Notes: generated by a model from the sequence alone, not told the origin. A DNA stretch of 64,000 nt from Tetracladium setigerum (GCA_031472005.1 PZJY01000002.1:1922001-1986000), one strand, 5' to 3'. Shown: positions 34,528-45,932, numbered from the stretch's first letter. Numbers and translations are program-made.

Positions 34528-35397
34528 ATGAACGCTTCCTCGATGTCAACAGGACAAATTTCCCCACCCGTATCACTCTCGAAACCCCAACTAGGCAATA
34601 AAAACACCTCATCGTCACCTCCTCAAATAGCAGTACTGACCTTCCCAACCAAACGCAATAGAAGCCCGCTCCCCAGTTTCATCACTTCCCCCGTAGTTGA
34701 CAAGCCTGGCAACTGCGACAATATGCACATGAACAACCATATCACCGGCGAAACAGGTTGGGACCCCGAAGAAATGATACTCCTCCGCAGCCACGACGTT
34801 TCGCGACGAAACATCGAGGAAGAGCGGACTGACGAGCGGAGGCAGAAAAACTACCATGATGATGGTAGAACAAGAATGGGAGAAATTGAACTGGGTACTA
34901 GAGCAGCAACGCCAGTATTGAGACCGATTGATATGGCGGGATCGGGCTATGAGTCCACTAGCGAGCTGATGCTGGATGCTCATTTGGGGTATGTGGGGGC
35001 TGCTGGGAGGGGAAGGGGAACTTGGACGCTTAAAGATGATGAGGAAGATGTCAAGAGAGAAACCAAACCCACTGGCTCTGGATCAGACGACCAAAGCGAT
35101 GAGGGTGGAGAGCGATCAAATTCATCATCGTCATCAGCCTCAGGAGCACAGCAGCAGAAAGCAAGCAAAGAATCTGAGAACATCAATACCGTGGATCTCA
35201 GAGATCTTAAGACATTGAAGAGAGCAAAGAAAGAGATGAAAGACAGATATCCTGGGTTGAAGAAGAATAAGGGCAATGTGGCTGGGAGGTTCATTTTGGG
35301 TTTTGCGAGGTTGTCGTGGGTGGAAAAGTGGTTGGAGGAGTGTGAGGAGCTGGAGACGCTGGAGTTTCTAGAGATGGTGGAAGGGGAGGATCTCTGA
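34528..35397 (+). CDS. Unrecognised hydrophilic protein
   Basis: Single 289-codon frame ending TGA at 35397. Mostly disordered: Ser/Pro-rich start, Arg/Glu-rich middle (RRNIEEERTDERRQKN), Asp/Glu and Ser tracts, then a short lysine-rich, possibly helical C-terminus (LKTLKRAKKEMKDRYPGLKK, GRFILGFARLSWVEKWLEE). The last 60 residues look the most constrained. No known domain seen. An upstream exon cannot be excluded. Confidence rests on ORF length and the codon-like, non-repetitive C-terminus. Confidence 0.5.
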   Translation: MNASSMSTGQISPPVSLSKPQLGNKNTSSSPPQIAVLTFPTKRNRSPLPSFITSPVVDKPGNCDNMHMNNHITGETGWDPEEMILLRSHDVSRRNIEEERTDERRQKNYHDDGRTRMGEIELGTRAATPVLRPIDMAGSGYESTSELMLDAHLGYVGAAGRGRGTWTLKDDEEDVKRETKPTGSGSDDQSDEGGERSNSSSSSASGAQQQKASKESENINTVDLRDLKTLKRAKKEMKDRYPGLKKNKGNVAGRFILGFARLSWVEKWLEECEELETLEFLEMVEGEDL

Positions 35398-36028
35398 GGA
35401 TGGATCAGGAAGAAGGGAGGAAGAACGGACAAGGCTAGAATATAAACTTGTGGAATTATTGTAAGATATATGCAAGGCGTTTTCTAGAGTATAAAGGACG
35501 TGTCTCATAGCAAGATAGAAGCGTGATCAATGAATCTTCCTAGTTTTGGAATCATTATTGCGCAAGGGTAAATCTAACAAGAACCAACTTTTCCTAACAA
35601 GAAAAAATTTGTGAGAACAAAAATTTGTAAAAGAAAGTGATGAAAGTTGAAAGGAAATAGTTGATGTGTGATTGTAAGACGCAGCATATAATCTCTGTGT
35701 CGCAAGCCACTTCTGAATGTGTCAATTGGAAAGCATACAACTCTTACAAATGAGAAAGTACATGAATCAAGATTATTTGCTACAATATGTTATTCATCAT
35801 TTTCTTTGGTGGTGCCCGAGCGGTTTCCGAACTATATATTTGAAGTTTCTTTGATCACTTGCTTCCACTCCTTTCTACTCTAAACCCATCTGTCTCTCTT
35901 CAATCCAGACAATTTTGCACATCAAAGAACCTTTGACCCGTTCGATTGATTTAAGTTCAAAGACTCCCGAAGTAGAATTCCTGGATATATCAGAGCAAGA
36001 TATCACGACAACAGCACGATACTTCAAC
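35398..36028. other. AT-rich intergenic region
   Basis: About 630 bases, AT-rich at 35570-35680. Contains a tRNA-Ser-like phrase (ggtgcccgagcggtt at ~35810) but not a complete tRNA. The 5' leader of the next gene lies at its right end. Confidence 0.4.
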
Positions 36029-37513
36029 ATGGTCGCCGAGGCCACGGAACCAACTCCCAAGAGAACTTGCCAATACTGTCCCCACCGCTCACGGGACTTC
36101 CACGAATACATCCACCTCCATACGAGCTCTTCTACTTCAAGCTTGTCCCCTCCTGTCAATTTTGAGGACGCAGAAAATGACAATCTCAACCTCAGCAGCA
36201 CACATCAAATCAACCCCACCGAAACGACAACTCAAGATCCGGCCAAGCCTGAAGAAGAATCATTCTGCACTTGCAGTACCTCCAGCCCTGGATCTTCGCA
36301 ATCAAACTGTAATTGCAAGAAACATGACCCAGAGACCAAAAAGCCCAACCTGAATCTCTCAAGCCCGCTTCCGCCTTTCTGCGAGCCTGCCTACACAATC
36401 GAGGAAATTTTTGAAGTCGTTGATGAAATCCTCGCTGATCTCAAAAATGAGCGTAAGTCTGTTCTTTCGGCTGGGGACGTAGGGTGTGACGAGGTGTTGT
36501 TGCTGTGGGAGGGTGTTTATCTTCGGGGTGGATTGGGAGATGAAGTTGAGGAGGATGGGATGGTGGATGAAGTGGGTGAGAAGCTGAGAGATTTGAGAAA
36601 GACGGTTGCGGATGCAGAAGAAGATGAGGAAGAAGAAGAAGAGAATAAGGGAAAGAGTGAGAATGGAGAAATGGAGAAACGTTGTTGCTGGGGATATTTG
36701 GATTTGGATGAAATTGTTGACGTTGCCCTGAGAGCATTGGAAGTCATGGAGAGAGAGGAGAGAGAAAGGGGCGGAGTGTCTGAGAAAGAAGTTGCAAGTG
36801 ATGCGGCGGTGGAAGTGAATAAATGGTTGGTGCTATTGGAGGAACCACGGGTTGAGAACGATAAGATTGAAAAGGAGAAAAAAGAAATTGCCGAATCAGG
36901 GGATGAGGGTAATGAGGATGATCTGCGAAAGAATCTCAAAACATCTCACTCGGATCAAGAAGGTCATCAGAAAGCCTTTTTGGTACTACTCGATGATCTC
37001 CCCGAATATCTTCACCTCGCAGACGGAACCCAAATGGCATTGCGTGGAGGTTGTTCTGATTCACCAAACGACTCTGGCTACGAGGCAGACAACGAGGGAG
37101 AACTCTACGAAGGCACAAAGGATAAAAGCTTACTTGAAACTCGCACTCTTGCTCACATGAAAGACCCGAATCTTCCAATCGACATTCCTTCCGATGAGTT
37201 CTATCAAATCATGTGGTGCTCCAAGTTCCCCGGATTCTTGGCGCCTCTTGAATCGGTTTTTGAACGAGAACTTGAGCAAAAGAGGGCTATGTATGAGGTA
37301 AAAATCTGTCGGGTTTGTGGCGGGTATAAGATGATTTTCAGAGAGACTGGAAGACAACTCCTGGATGGAAGGCGAATTTTGCTGTGTGGTGGTACTGGGG
37401 ATTGTAGCACTTGTGTACTTGGTGGGGATTGTGAACTGGACCTGGTCACTTGTCAATTTGTCTGTCGTAGGAAAGTCTCTGATGTATTGCGTTGGTATGG
37501 TGTTGGGGAGTGA
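36029..37513 (+). CDS. Unrecognised acidic protein with Cys-rich C-terminus
   Basis: 494 residues from the ATG at 36029 (MVAEATEPTPKRTCQYCPH); the frame is open further upstream but without another ATG. N-terminal cysteine clusters (CQYCPHRSRDFHEYIHLH, a finger-like C-x2-C...H...H) and CTCSTSSPGSSQSNCNCKK. The middle is Glu-rich (DAEEDEEEEEENKGK) with heptad-like helices. The C-terminal ~100 residues look folded: DEFYQIMWCSKFPGFLAPLE, KICRVCGGYKMIFRETGRQL, and a Cys-rich end (CGGTGDCSTCVLGGDC, CQFVCRRK). The final block has at least eight cysteines and could bind zinc. I recognise no family. Intact, unspliced frame of this length supports a real gene. Confidence 0.68.
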   Translation: MVAEATEPTPKRTCQYCPHRSRDFHEYIHLHTSSSTSSLSPPVNFEDAENDNLNLSSTHQINPTETTTQDPAKPEEESFCTCSTSSPGSSQSNCNCKKHDPETKKPNLNLSSPLPPFCEPAYTIEEIFEVVDEILADLKNERKSVLSAGDVGCDEVLLLWEGVYLRGGLGDEVEEDGMVDEVGEKLRDLRKTVADAEEDEEEEEENKGKSENGEMEKRCCWGYLDLDEIVDVALRALEVMEREERERGGVSEKEVASDAAVEVNKWLVLLEEPRVENDKIEKEKKEIAESGDEGNEDDLRKNLKTSHSDQEGHQKAFLVLLDDLPEYLHLADGTQMALRGGCSDSPNDSGYEADNEGELYEGTKDKSLLETRTLAHMKDPNLPIDIPSDEFYQIMWCSKFPGFLAPLESVFERELEQKRAMYEVKICRVCGGYKMIFRETGRQLLDGRRILLCGGTGDCSTCVLGGDCELDLVTCQFVCRRKVSDVLRWYGVGE

Positions 37514-38358
37514 TGATGTCGACCATGACAATCTCATAAGTAAGTAGATAGATAGGTAGGGAGATTAGGAAACCCAGATTCTTCTTCAAATAATCTAGAG
37601 TTTTCTGTTGGAAGCTAGCAACATTCGTTTAATGTATCGGACGACAGGGTGATAATGCCTCGGTGTGCAAGAGGATGTGATGTCAGAGAGTAAGTGACAC
37701 AGCCTTGGCTGTACGAACACGATTACTGTAAACCTCCATTCTCTTAGATCGTGATAGAAATCATGCAATTCGATTCCGACCAAATCAACACTTTCTTGAA
37801 TCATGGCAGCACCAACATCACGGAACCACCGAACGCATCGTCGGCAATAGTCTTGGCACTGTCGTCCTCTCAGTCTTGTCTCAGTGCCGAAACCCGAGCC
37901 AACAATTCCACGAGCCGCCTAACCGTCTATTCCTTGCCGCAGCAAGATTTCGTCCACTAAATGCGCAGCCGAGATGACACGAGTTCCTGCCAACTTCTCC
38001 TGGAAACCAGTCACATTTCTGCATTTTATTTTGGTCCTCGCTTGTTGCCAGAGCGGCAATGCTCGGAAGCTTAAATCTGCCGTTCCACTAAAGAAGGGCT
38101 TAGTGACCGAGGAGGCGTTGACGTCATGGTAGGATATTGTATGTCATTTTATGAACGTGATGGCGATGGGATGGACAAGGCGGTAGGTAGGTATATAAGT
38201 AATACGATTGTCCTGCTGTTGAAATTCATTATCTAAAACGAAAAAGAAACCACTTCAGTAAATCACGATTGAACAATCAAACAAAACACAAATCAACGAA
38301 CGAAACACATTCACATCAAAATCTTCCAACGACTCATCAAGAACTACAAAACTTCAAA
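37514..38358. promoter_or_regulatory. Intergenic region and PMP3 promoter
   Basis: About 845 bases. Carries the CRE listed separately and a TATA-like stretch (ggtaggtatataagtaa at ~38185) about 170 bases upstream of the PMP3 start. The leader just before the ATG is CAA/ACAAA-rich. Confidence 0.45.
38119..38126. promoter_or_regulatory. CRE palindrome TGACGTCA upstream of PMP3
   Basis: A perfect ATF/CREB-type bZIP site 233 bases before the PMP3 start codon. PMP3 genes are stress-induced in fungi, and stress bZIP factors bind this sequence (family knowledge). The link here is inference. Confidence 0.35.
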
Positions 38359-38697
38359 ATGGTTGCCTCATCAAATGTATGTTCAAATCTCAATATTCTT
38401 ACTTATCAAAGTGCAAAACCTAATGAATCAAGGCCGATCTCTGTCTCTACTTCCTCGCCGTATTCCTTCCTCCCGTCCCGGTATTCCTCAAAACCGGATG
38501 TGGTGCCGACTTTTTGATCAACATCTGCTTAAGTATTTTGGGTTGGATCCCAGGTGTTATTCGTAAGTTTCAACATCACCTACTTCCCCAGCTCCTTTTT
38601 GGTATATAAGATCACAAACTGACCATTGTATAGACGCTTGGTGGTTCTTGGAAAGCATGATCCATCCGCACATGCACACAAGGCTCGCACCTATTAA
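38359..38697 (+). CDS. PMP3: Pmp3/UPF0057 plasma-membrane proteolipid
   Basis: Small two-helix protein affecting membrane potential and cation tolerance. Exons 38359-38376, 38433-38562 and 38634-38697. Exon 1 encodes MVASSN, exon 2 ADLCLYFLAVFLPPVPVFLK then TGCGADFLINICLSILGWIP, the hallmark of the family, and exon 3 HAWWVLGKHDPSAHAHKARTY after adding one G to the GG at 38643-38644. Without that base the last exon reads into an unrelated frame. With it the gene is 213 nt, 70 residues, close to the family's usual 55-75. All introns have good signals. Confidence 0.9.
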
Positions 38698-39153
38698 GTG
38701 GAGGCAATGTAACCAATAATAAGCGCTGAGCGCTTGAGCTGGACTTGATCGAATTTTTGCTGCAGTTTTGCGATGGTTGTGGGATAGGGTCCTTCGAGAT
38801 CAATTTTGTATAGATTATTTGCAGCGATTGGGAAGGCCAAATAAGCCTTTTGATTTCACATGAAATATAATGAAAACGTCATCACAAACAGATCTATCCA
38901 TGTGCCTTACACTCTCCACTTGAGAGGAACTGCTCTTTTCTTTCATCCAGATCAATTTGTGCGAAGCTGAGATGGTCCTCATTATTGTAACATAAAGTAC
39001 TGTACATTCTCGTACAAACTCCCCCTTTTTATCCATTCCATTTCCATGCAACATGCTGGCACACACAATCTATACATTTCTAAATAACCATCGCCAAATG
39101 TTACAAGAGAAAGGAAGTTTCTAATAACACACACATCTAAAAAGACCACTTCA
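38698..39153. other. Convergent 3' intergenic region PMP3 / EF-G
   Basis: About 455 bases between converging stop codons; no supported gene. Confidence 0.4.
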
Positions 39154-41789
39154 TTACCTCGCTTGCTGCTTCGCCAAGATCGCCTTCTCGTATTTAGTAA
39201 CAAGTTCCTTCCTAGAGTAGTGTGTTAGAAGATAAATATTTGACGGTTCGGAGGTGGGTGGACTTACTGTAACTGTCCGGGCGCTGGAGCATAATGACTG
39301 AACTCCATACCAAACTCTCCCTTGCCTTGGGTTGCAGCTCTCAGCTGAGAGCTGAAACCAAACATTGCGTTCAAGCTACAGTCTGCAATCAAAGTAAAAT
39401 CATCTGGGCCAATCTCACTTTCACTGATAATGGCATTTCTCTTATTCAACAATCCAACAACATTTCCTTGGAACTCGTTGGGTGCGGTGATGGTAGTCTT
39501 CATGAGAGGCTCCAAGACAGATGGCTTGGATTCCTTAAAGGCCTTCTTGAAGGCCATCATGGTTGCGGTCTTGAAAGCCTGTTCGGAGGAATCAGTGGAA
39601 TGAATAGCACCATCGTTGATGACCATCTTGGTTGCAAGAACCGGATGGCCGATAAGAGGACCCTTTTTGCAAGCGTCTTGGAAACCCTTGTCGCAGGCAA
39701 ACAAGAACTTCTCCGAGATGGCCATACCGCTGACTTCCTCCTTGAAGTACGAAGCGGGGTAACCATTTGGTCCAGTCTCGATGGGCTCAATGTATCCCAT
39801 GACACGGGCGTAATCACCAGCACCTCCAGTTTGCTTCTTGAGCGTATGATCGAATTCCACGCGTTCAGTGATGGTTTCTCGGTAGGCGACTTGTGGTTGA
39901 CCAGTTACCACTTCACAGTTGTACTCTCGACGCATCCTCTCTACGTAGATATCGAGATGCAACTCACCCATACCAGAAATGATGGTCTCCTCACTCTCGG
40001 CATCAACGTGGACTCGGAATGTGGGATCCTCTCGCTGGAAGCGGTTCATTGCTTTTGAGAAGTTCGCATAATCTTTTGTCGACTTTGCCTTGATCGATAA
40101 AGAGATGACAGGATCTGGAACGAACATGGAGCTCATCGAGTATGGAAGTCCACCATCAGTGAAGGTATCTCCAGACGCACAATCCACGCCGAACACCGCG
40201 CAAATCTCTCCAGCCCCAATCTCTGAGACCTCCTCCATGTCGTTGGAGTGCATTCGCACGATTCGAGGAATTTTGACCTTCTTGTCTGATCTAGCATTGA
40301 ACACATTCATGCCCTTTCGGAGCGATCCTTGGTAAACACGGATGTATGTCAATTGTCCATAATTGCCTTCTTCGAGCTTGAAGGCCAATCCAACGAATGG
40401 GAGAGAGTTGTATGAGATAAGTTTGACAGGCTTCTCTCCGCGGCTCTTGTCGAGTGCCAAGTTCTCGACCTCAACAGGATTGGGCAGGTAATCACAGACA
40501 GCATCCAACATAGGTTGAACCGACTTGTCTGCCAAAGCACTTCCCATCATAACCGGCGTGAATTTCAGGCTGATTGTAGCCCTCCGAATTGCAGCCTTGA
40601 TTTGAAGTGGGGTAGGGATTTTCTCGTCCAGGAAGATTTCTGCGATCTCATCATCGACATCCGCTAGTGTCTCGATCAGCATCGACCGTCTAGTCTCTGC
40701 AAGTTCCTTGAGATCCTCTGGGATCTCATCCTCAACCCGGACGATGATACCCTTTGGTCCATCGTTATAAATCGCCTTCATTTCAATCAAATCCACGACA
40801 CCCATGAAGCTATCTTCCGATCCGATAGGAACCTGAATTGCAGCTGCTGCGATTTTGAGCTTCTGGTTGATTTGGTCCACCGCCTTGAAAGGATTGGCAC
40901 CCATTCTGTCCATCTTGTTAATGAACGAGATTCGGGGAACGTTGTATCGCTTCATCTGTCTGTCCACCGTAATGGTCTGACTCTGTACACCACTGACAGC
41001 GCAGAGAATCATAACGGCACCATCCAGTACCCGCAAAGCTCGCTCCACCTCGATCGTAAAGTCGATATGTCCGGGTGTATCAATCAAATTGATGTGGTAC
41101 TTCTCCTCCTTCCCATTCTCCACCTTCTTCCAGTCGCAGAAAGTGGCCGCGGATTGAATGGTAATACCCTTCTCTCTCTCCAGCTCCATGGAGTCCATCT
41201 TTGCTCCGACAGCATCTTTCCCTCGAACTTCGTGAATGGAGGCAATTCGGCCGGTATAATAGAGAACACGTTCTGTGCAAGTGGTTTTGCCACTGTCGAT
41301 ATGTGCCTGTAGTCTATCAGCATACATCCATCCTTCCTGCTCCTTGCCATAACATTGCTTACGGCAATACCAATATTCCTAATTCGTGCCAATCGATTCC
41401 TCTCGGCCGGATCCAGGTTTTCGATGATTGTATCTTGTGTCAAGGTCGAGCCCTCAGCACCGGCTTGTTTTAATCTGTGGAAATAGTTTATCAGCTTTTT
41501 GTCCCCTTTCTCCCTTCAATAAGATATTCATTCACAGGCAGGCTTTCTGCCACCTTCCCATCCAATCTCAAGATGCAGAGAATACTTACACAGCCTCAGC
41601 AGCCGCGCCCAAAACCCTCGATTCTGAAAATGGTCTCCGCGTCGTCCTCAGACCATAACCTCCCTTTGCCCCCGATGCAGCAATTCCCCCAAATGGGGCA
41701 TTGGCGCACAAAAATCGCGGTCTTGAAGCACAGCTTCTCACCGACACCTCCAACGAAGCCGCTGCCCGAACCGCTTTGTGCATCCTCAT
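39154..41789 (-). CDS. MEF1: Mitochondrial elongation factor G 1 (Mef1)
   Basis: GTPase that translocates the ribosome in mitochondrial translation. Exons 41789-41590, 41474-41363, 41306-39268 and 39211-39154 total exactly 2409 nt, 802 residues. The N-terminus (MRMHKAVRAAASLEVSVRSC) is a plausible presequence. The G1 motif AHIDSGKTT is created across an intron after RNIGIA; then GITIQSAATF (switch), DTPGHIDF (G3) and NKMDRMG (G4). Domain IV and the C-terminus are complete: VTGQPQVAYRETITERVEFD, and the last exon KELVTKYEKAILAKQQAR. The 3' microexon was found by splice signals (donor GTAAGT, acceptor ctctag). I start at 41789; an in-frame ATG further upstream would dilute the presequence. No frameshift. 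Confidence 0.96.
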
Positions 41790-42374
41790 AGTTGCGATTT
41801 GAATTGATAGATCTTGGAAATTGTCCTGTTCGGCGCCCTTTTCTCGCGATGCGCATCGGGAGTTCGTCAAAATTTAAAAGTGGACCTCGAACCAATAGGA
41901 GGTTTCCGGTTAGCAGTGCTTCTCAGGTCCTTGGCGGTTGTTTATTACCTGGTAAGCCTGGGTACTACCAGCTTGGAGGTGAGATACGTTGGAGCATACA
42001 AAAAATTGAGATGCTTATCTAGAGAGATAAGAATGTTTGTCAACTTCCATCTTATTAGATGCAGTCGAGTCGTTTAGAGTCACACTGCAATGAAGCGCCA
42101 AGTAAAGTTCGTGAAATGAGTGTTTAAATTACTGCTGCTGCCCACCATCGTCCCCTGTAGCTCTCCTCAAAATCAAAAAATCACAAAAGTCATGACAATC
42201 TATGCATCCTTCTCTCTCCCTCAAACCTTTAGCCGTTTGCCTTGCATTGAATATGCCTCCCGCTTCAAAGTCGATGAGCCATTTGTGAACCGCTCCAGAT
42301 TCAACTTTATAATTGTGAACAAGCAAGAGGCAAGCCAAAGGACCAAGTACAACTCATTGACTTCCATCAACAAT
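41790..42374. other. Intergenic region MEF1 promoter / hydrophobin-like 3' end
   Basis: About 585 bases. MEF1 promoter and the 3' region of the next minus-strand gene. No supported gene; plus ORFs at 41792-42077 and 42120-42617 lack features and partly overlap real exons. Confidence 0.4.
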
Positions 42375-42944
42375 TTAGTAAGGTGGGGGGTTATAGGTAG
42401 GAGAGCCGGGGTAGCCAGGGAAGGCAACTGGACCAGGGAAGGTTTGGATGCCGGAGCAGGATTGGGACTATTTGAAAGGTGTGTTAGTTCATGCAAAAGT
42501 TGTAGCAAATGTATAGACTTACGGCATCAGCTTGGTTGGCGAAGTTGTTGCAGCAGATGGAAACTGTGTTGCATGCAACTCCGACACTGGAAACGCAGGT
42601 GGTTCCTCCAGTGCTAGATGGGGAGCAACAGAAGGGGCTTCCGGAAGAGCAGGTGTTCTATTGCAAAGTCAGTTGGGCATGGAGAAAAGGTACCAAGAAG
42701 GCGAGACTTACGCTCTGGTTGTTGATGACTGGGGGTGCTTGAGGCTTTGGTGGTTGGTAGCTTGGTGGTTGAGGAGCATATGGCTCTGAGGAATTTGTTG
42801 TTAGAATCGTACACACTGACAACTTGTTTGGGACTACTCAACTGGATGGTGGTGGTGGAGGAGGTGGGGAAGGTAGGATGGAGGAGCTGCGACGACTGCA
42901 GTTGCAGTGAAGGCAAGGATGGCAAAGATCTGGGAGAATTGCAT
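42375..42944 (-). CDS. Secreted hydrophobin-like protein 1, compact eight-Cys pattern
   Basis: Exons 42944-42843, 42785-42712, 42657-42523 and 42467-42375. Signal peptide MQFSQIFAILAFTATAVVAA, a proline-rich spacer (PYAPQPPSYQPPKPQAPPV), then C-x6-CC-x9-C-x7-C-x5-CC-x12-C (segments TCSSGSPFCC, GVACNTVSICCNNFANQ and SQSC), with a Gly/Pro-rich tail. The order C-CC-C-C-CC-C is the hydrophobin signature, but the loops are much shorter than in class I or II. One C must be added at the plus-strand G run 42866-42869 so that the poly-Pro stretch stays in frame and the first intron phase fits; total then 405 nt, 134 residues. It shares the pattern and intron layout with the gene at 45374. Probably acts at the hyphal surface or in the medium. 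Confidence 0.75.
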
Positions 42945-45373
42945 AGTTGCGGTTGTTGGATTGGCTTTTAGTTGATTGCTGGTTGAGCGTGTTTGGTCTG
43001 GCTTCGGAAGCTGGAAGATGTGAAGATGTTGAGGTGATGAGGGATGAAATTGAAGGATAGATGGCCTTGATTTATAGTTTTGGAGCAACCATCGGAAGAG
43101 AGTCGGCAACTGTTGAGATGGTGGCAATCTCTATTGCTAAACCTCGAGAATGAGTTGCTGAGGCGTAATTTGCTGTCAGCAACTCAATGTGATATTATTC
43201 TCGTTTATCCGCATGAGCTGAGTTCTTCCCACGAATTCAATAGTCCAGACCCCGAAATAGAATCCACAAAATGAATCTAGAGCTGGACCTCATGGCGCCA
43301 ACGGCTTGATTCAATCTTGCTTGTTGAGTTATCGTCAGTCATGTGAAAGACATGCGTGGTCAAGGCTCGAGATCAGGGGTCCCCATTCAATCTAAATTTG
43401 ACAACGGCCCTTTGCAGTATTTTCTTGCATCCATCGGAATATTAATTTGTGCCACTGTAACGAGACTGAGAGATTGAAGACGTCGACATGAGCACGCATG
43501 AATCTTTAGGTAAGGTGTGTCTTCAGTAAACCACCGAGCAGTTGGGGACTCGAAAGAAGGCTCTAACTCTGTTGCGAACACAGGCTGATGTATCAGATGC
43601 CAATAACACCTGTTTTTTAGTCTAACAGTCCACGTCGAAATGCTGTATAGCCAGAACTAAGATTGTAGCACAGGGTGTTAAGGCAGATGTCACCTGATGA
43701 GGAGAGTTGATTTTGCCGACCGTCTACCTTTATCTTTTCTTTGGACAGCTCGGTTGAGCAAGGGTAAGTCAAGAATACAAATGTTTTCAGCTCCGAATGA
43801 ATGAATGGTGTTAGAGGCTAAAGTGATCTCCAAGACAAGGACTACCTTACTCAGGTTTGACCAAAGAAAGAAGGGGACAGCTTGACTACAAAACAATAGT
43901 TCTACGCTCAACATTATATCTTGAGGAACTACTTGAGATGAAAGAAATTCAAATGTAAACCATTCATATCCTGTGCTAAAACCTTGTCTGCTGTCAGTGG
44001 CTCGATGCCCGTAGAAACAACTTAGCTGAAGCCAAGTTAGGAAGCCAAAGATCGGCCTAGGAAGCATGTCTATTGGCTCTAGCCAAGGCTGAGAGTCTAT
44101 TTAGGTGCTTATAACACTGCAGATTACACAAAAAGGAATTTGCCGAATACCCCAGAAAAATTTCAGGGGATCAGGGCTCGGTACTGAGGTGGGCACAACC
44201 TATACGGGTCTATGCAAGATCCCGATAGCACAAAAAAATACACAGGCCAACAGTGCCACACTATCGCACAAGCAGTCCGCAAGCTCTGAATAATTGGCTT
44301 GCAGATCGGAGGATGGGAAATAATTGCGGTCCTCGCGACCCCGAAGGACAGCGTTTCTGCAGTGTCGAAAATCTGTTTGGGCGGTGTCAAAAGATAAATG
44401 TAGACACTTCGTTCAGGACATCTCGCAAGCCATTACTATAAACTAGCAAGTGAAGAAATGAGGGCACATTTGAAAATAACAGAATAATAAATGCAAATCA
44501 GCCATTCATCATGGTTCCACCACAGCTGCTGAGGGCTTCAACGTGGTGCCGGTAACGGAAGTCTTCGCTCAATGATCGATGGCCATGACCGCAACGCAGT
44601 CCTTCGTGGGAGGCTCAATGAAGCCTTAGTGTGTGTCCAAGTCGTTTCTAAACAGCTATTGTATGGACTAACTTACTAATTGTATTCCCGTAAAAGCTGA
44701 ATTCAGTTAGACTTACGTAGCGACCTTCGGCGTTTCCTAGGGATCCTGCGCTGACAGTCGACCTGTGGTGTAAATTGTAAAGAGGCCTAGAATTTGTTGA
44801 CTGTACCATGATAACTTCCGAGTTGAGGGCCTCTGATGGCTATGTCACTTGGCAAGAACCTAGGAAATAGCTGGTCTCTGCATAGTATTTTATCTCCGAG
44901 AGTATGTGTCGCTCTAATTTGGAAATAGGGTAACATCTAGAATCTTCGCGTAACATTGCCATCATTCCTTAAGCTCCTCTTGACCTCGAGCAGGCTTTCT
45001 TGATGCTCGATGACTATACCGATACGGTAGCACAAATCATTCGGAGGAGTACTCCTCCGCTCGTCTTTTCTGAAAATGGATTATCGTCCAATATGACTAG
45101 AAAATAGAGCAGGGAAGAGGACCCAAAAGTAGGGAAAATAAAATGAAAAGAACTCCCTGTCAATCTAAATCATGTTAACATTTCAAATACTTCATATTCG
45201 CCTCACTCACCGTTGCTTAAAATACCTCTCCAGCATTTTATTTGGTTTTCTGTTTCTAAGACCTTTGACTTCATCACTGAACTTTGCAAGACGTCCCACG
45301 TTTTTGAAGCTTCTCTTCGGATCGGTGCATATCCCAGTTATACGAAACTTTGGTTCCTCGATTCCCAGCAATC
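42945..45373. other. Gene-poor 2.4 kb between the two hydrophobin-like genes
   Basis: The first ~150 bases are the promoter/leader of the minus-strand gene (TATA-like tttatag near 43070). The remainder has many short ORFs on both strands (longest 125 codons at 43690-44067, minus) without signal peptide plus Cys pattern or any domain. No third eight-Cys copy seen. Confidence 0.4.
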
Positions 45374-45932
45374 ATGCGTTTCCAAGGAGTTTTTCTGGTC
45401 TTGTCTTCGGTGATTTGCGCTCTGGCAATAGCGACTCCAGAAGCGTATCCAGAACCTGGAATTCTGGACGGACTACTTGGAAAACCTAAGGAGTGTGTTT
45501 GTCCAAAACTACCAACACCTAAACCCCAGCCAATTGGTAAGATCCATCCTCGACTTTTGGTCGCGAGACAATATGCAAGGTCCCATGAAAATTCTCCTGG
45601 AGGAAATGCAACGGTTTTGTTGTTTTGCAGCAAGCTAACTTTACTAGAAGCTGTTGCAACAAACAATTGCTCTACCGGCACACCATATTGCTGTTCTGGC
45701 GATAAAAACAACATGATTTGCGGGCCGGCCAGCTCCACCTCCTGCAATACCCTCACAATTTGCTGCATCAATACGAACGGGGTGAGATATATCTGAACTG
45801 TCCCAAAAATAGCTCGCTGACTGGTGTTTGTAGATGCAGTTCTGTGCTGGTCAAATCGACTTTTCCGGCCCTGTAACCATAAACCACAATTACAACATAG
45901 GCTGCAATGGGAAACGAAGAGAGTACAGATAA
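45374..45932 (+). CDS. Secreted hydrophobin-like protein 2, compact eight-Cys pattern
   Basis: Exons 45374-45536, 45648-45781 and 45834-45932 total 396 nt, 131 residues, intact. Signal peptide MRFQGVFLVLSSVICALAIA; a spacer containing an extra pair ECVCPKLPTPKP; then C-x6-CC-x8-C-x7-C-x5-CC-x8-C (CSTGTPYCC, ICGPASSTSCNTLTICC, MQFCAGQ). The segment after the last Cys (AGQIDFSGPV) resembles SGIQTFPGPV in the other copy, so the two are related. Intron 1 uses a CTAAC branch ten bases before its acceptor; reading through it would give a longer spurious frame. It is likely an extracellular amphipathic or wall protein; whether it forms rodlets is unknown. Confidence 0.76.

Noticed and set aside
35806..35860. 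tRNA-Ser-like phrase (ggtgcccgagcggtt)
   Set aside because: No matching acceptor stem, anticodon loop or T-arm (GGTTCRA) follows within 100 bases.
39294..41312. Plus-strand ORFs of 254 and 146 codons
   Set aside because: Antisense shadows of MEF1, whose motifs are unambiguous.
43690..44067. 125-codon minus-strand ORF between the hydrophobin-like genes
   Set aside because: No domain, no signal peptide plus cysteine pattern, no splice context; composition could be chance.
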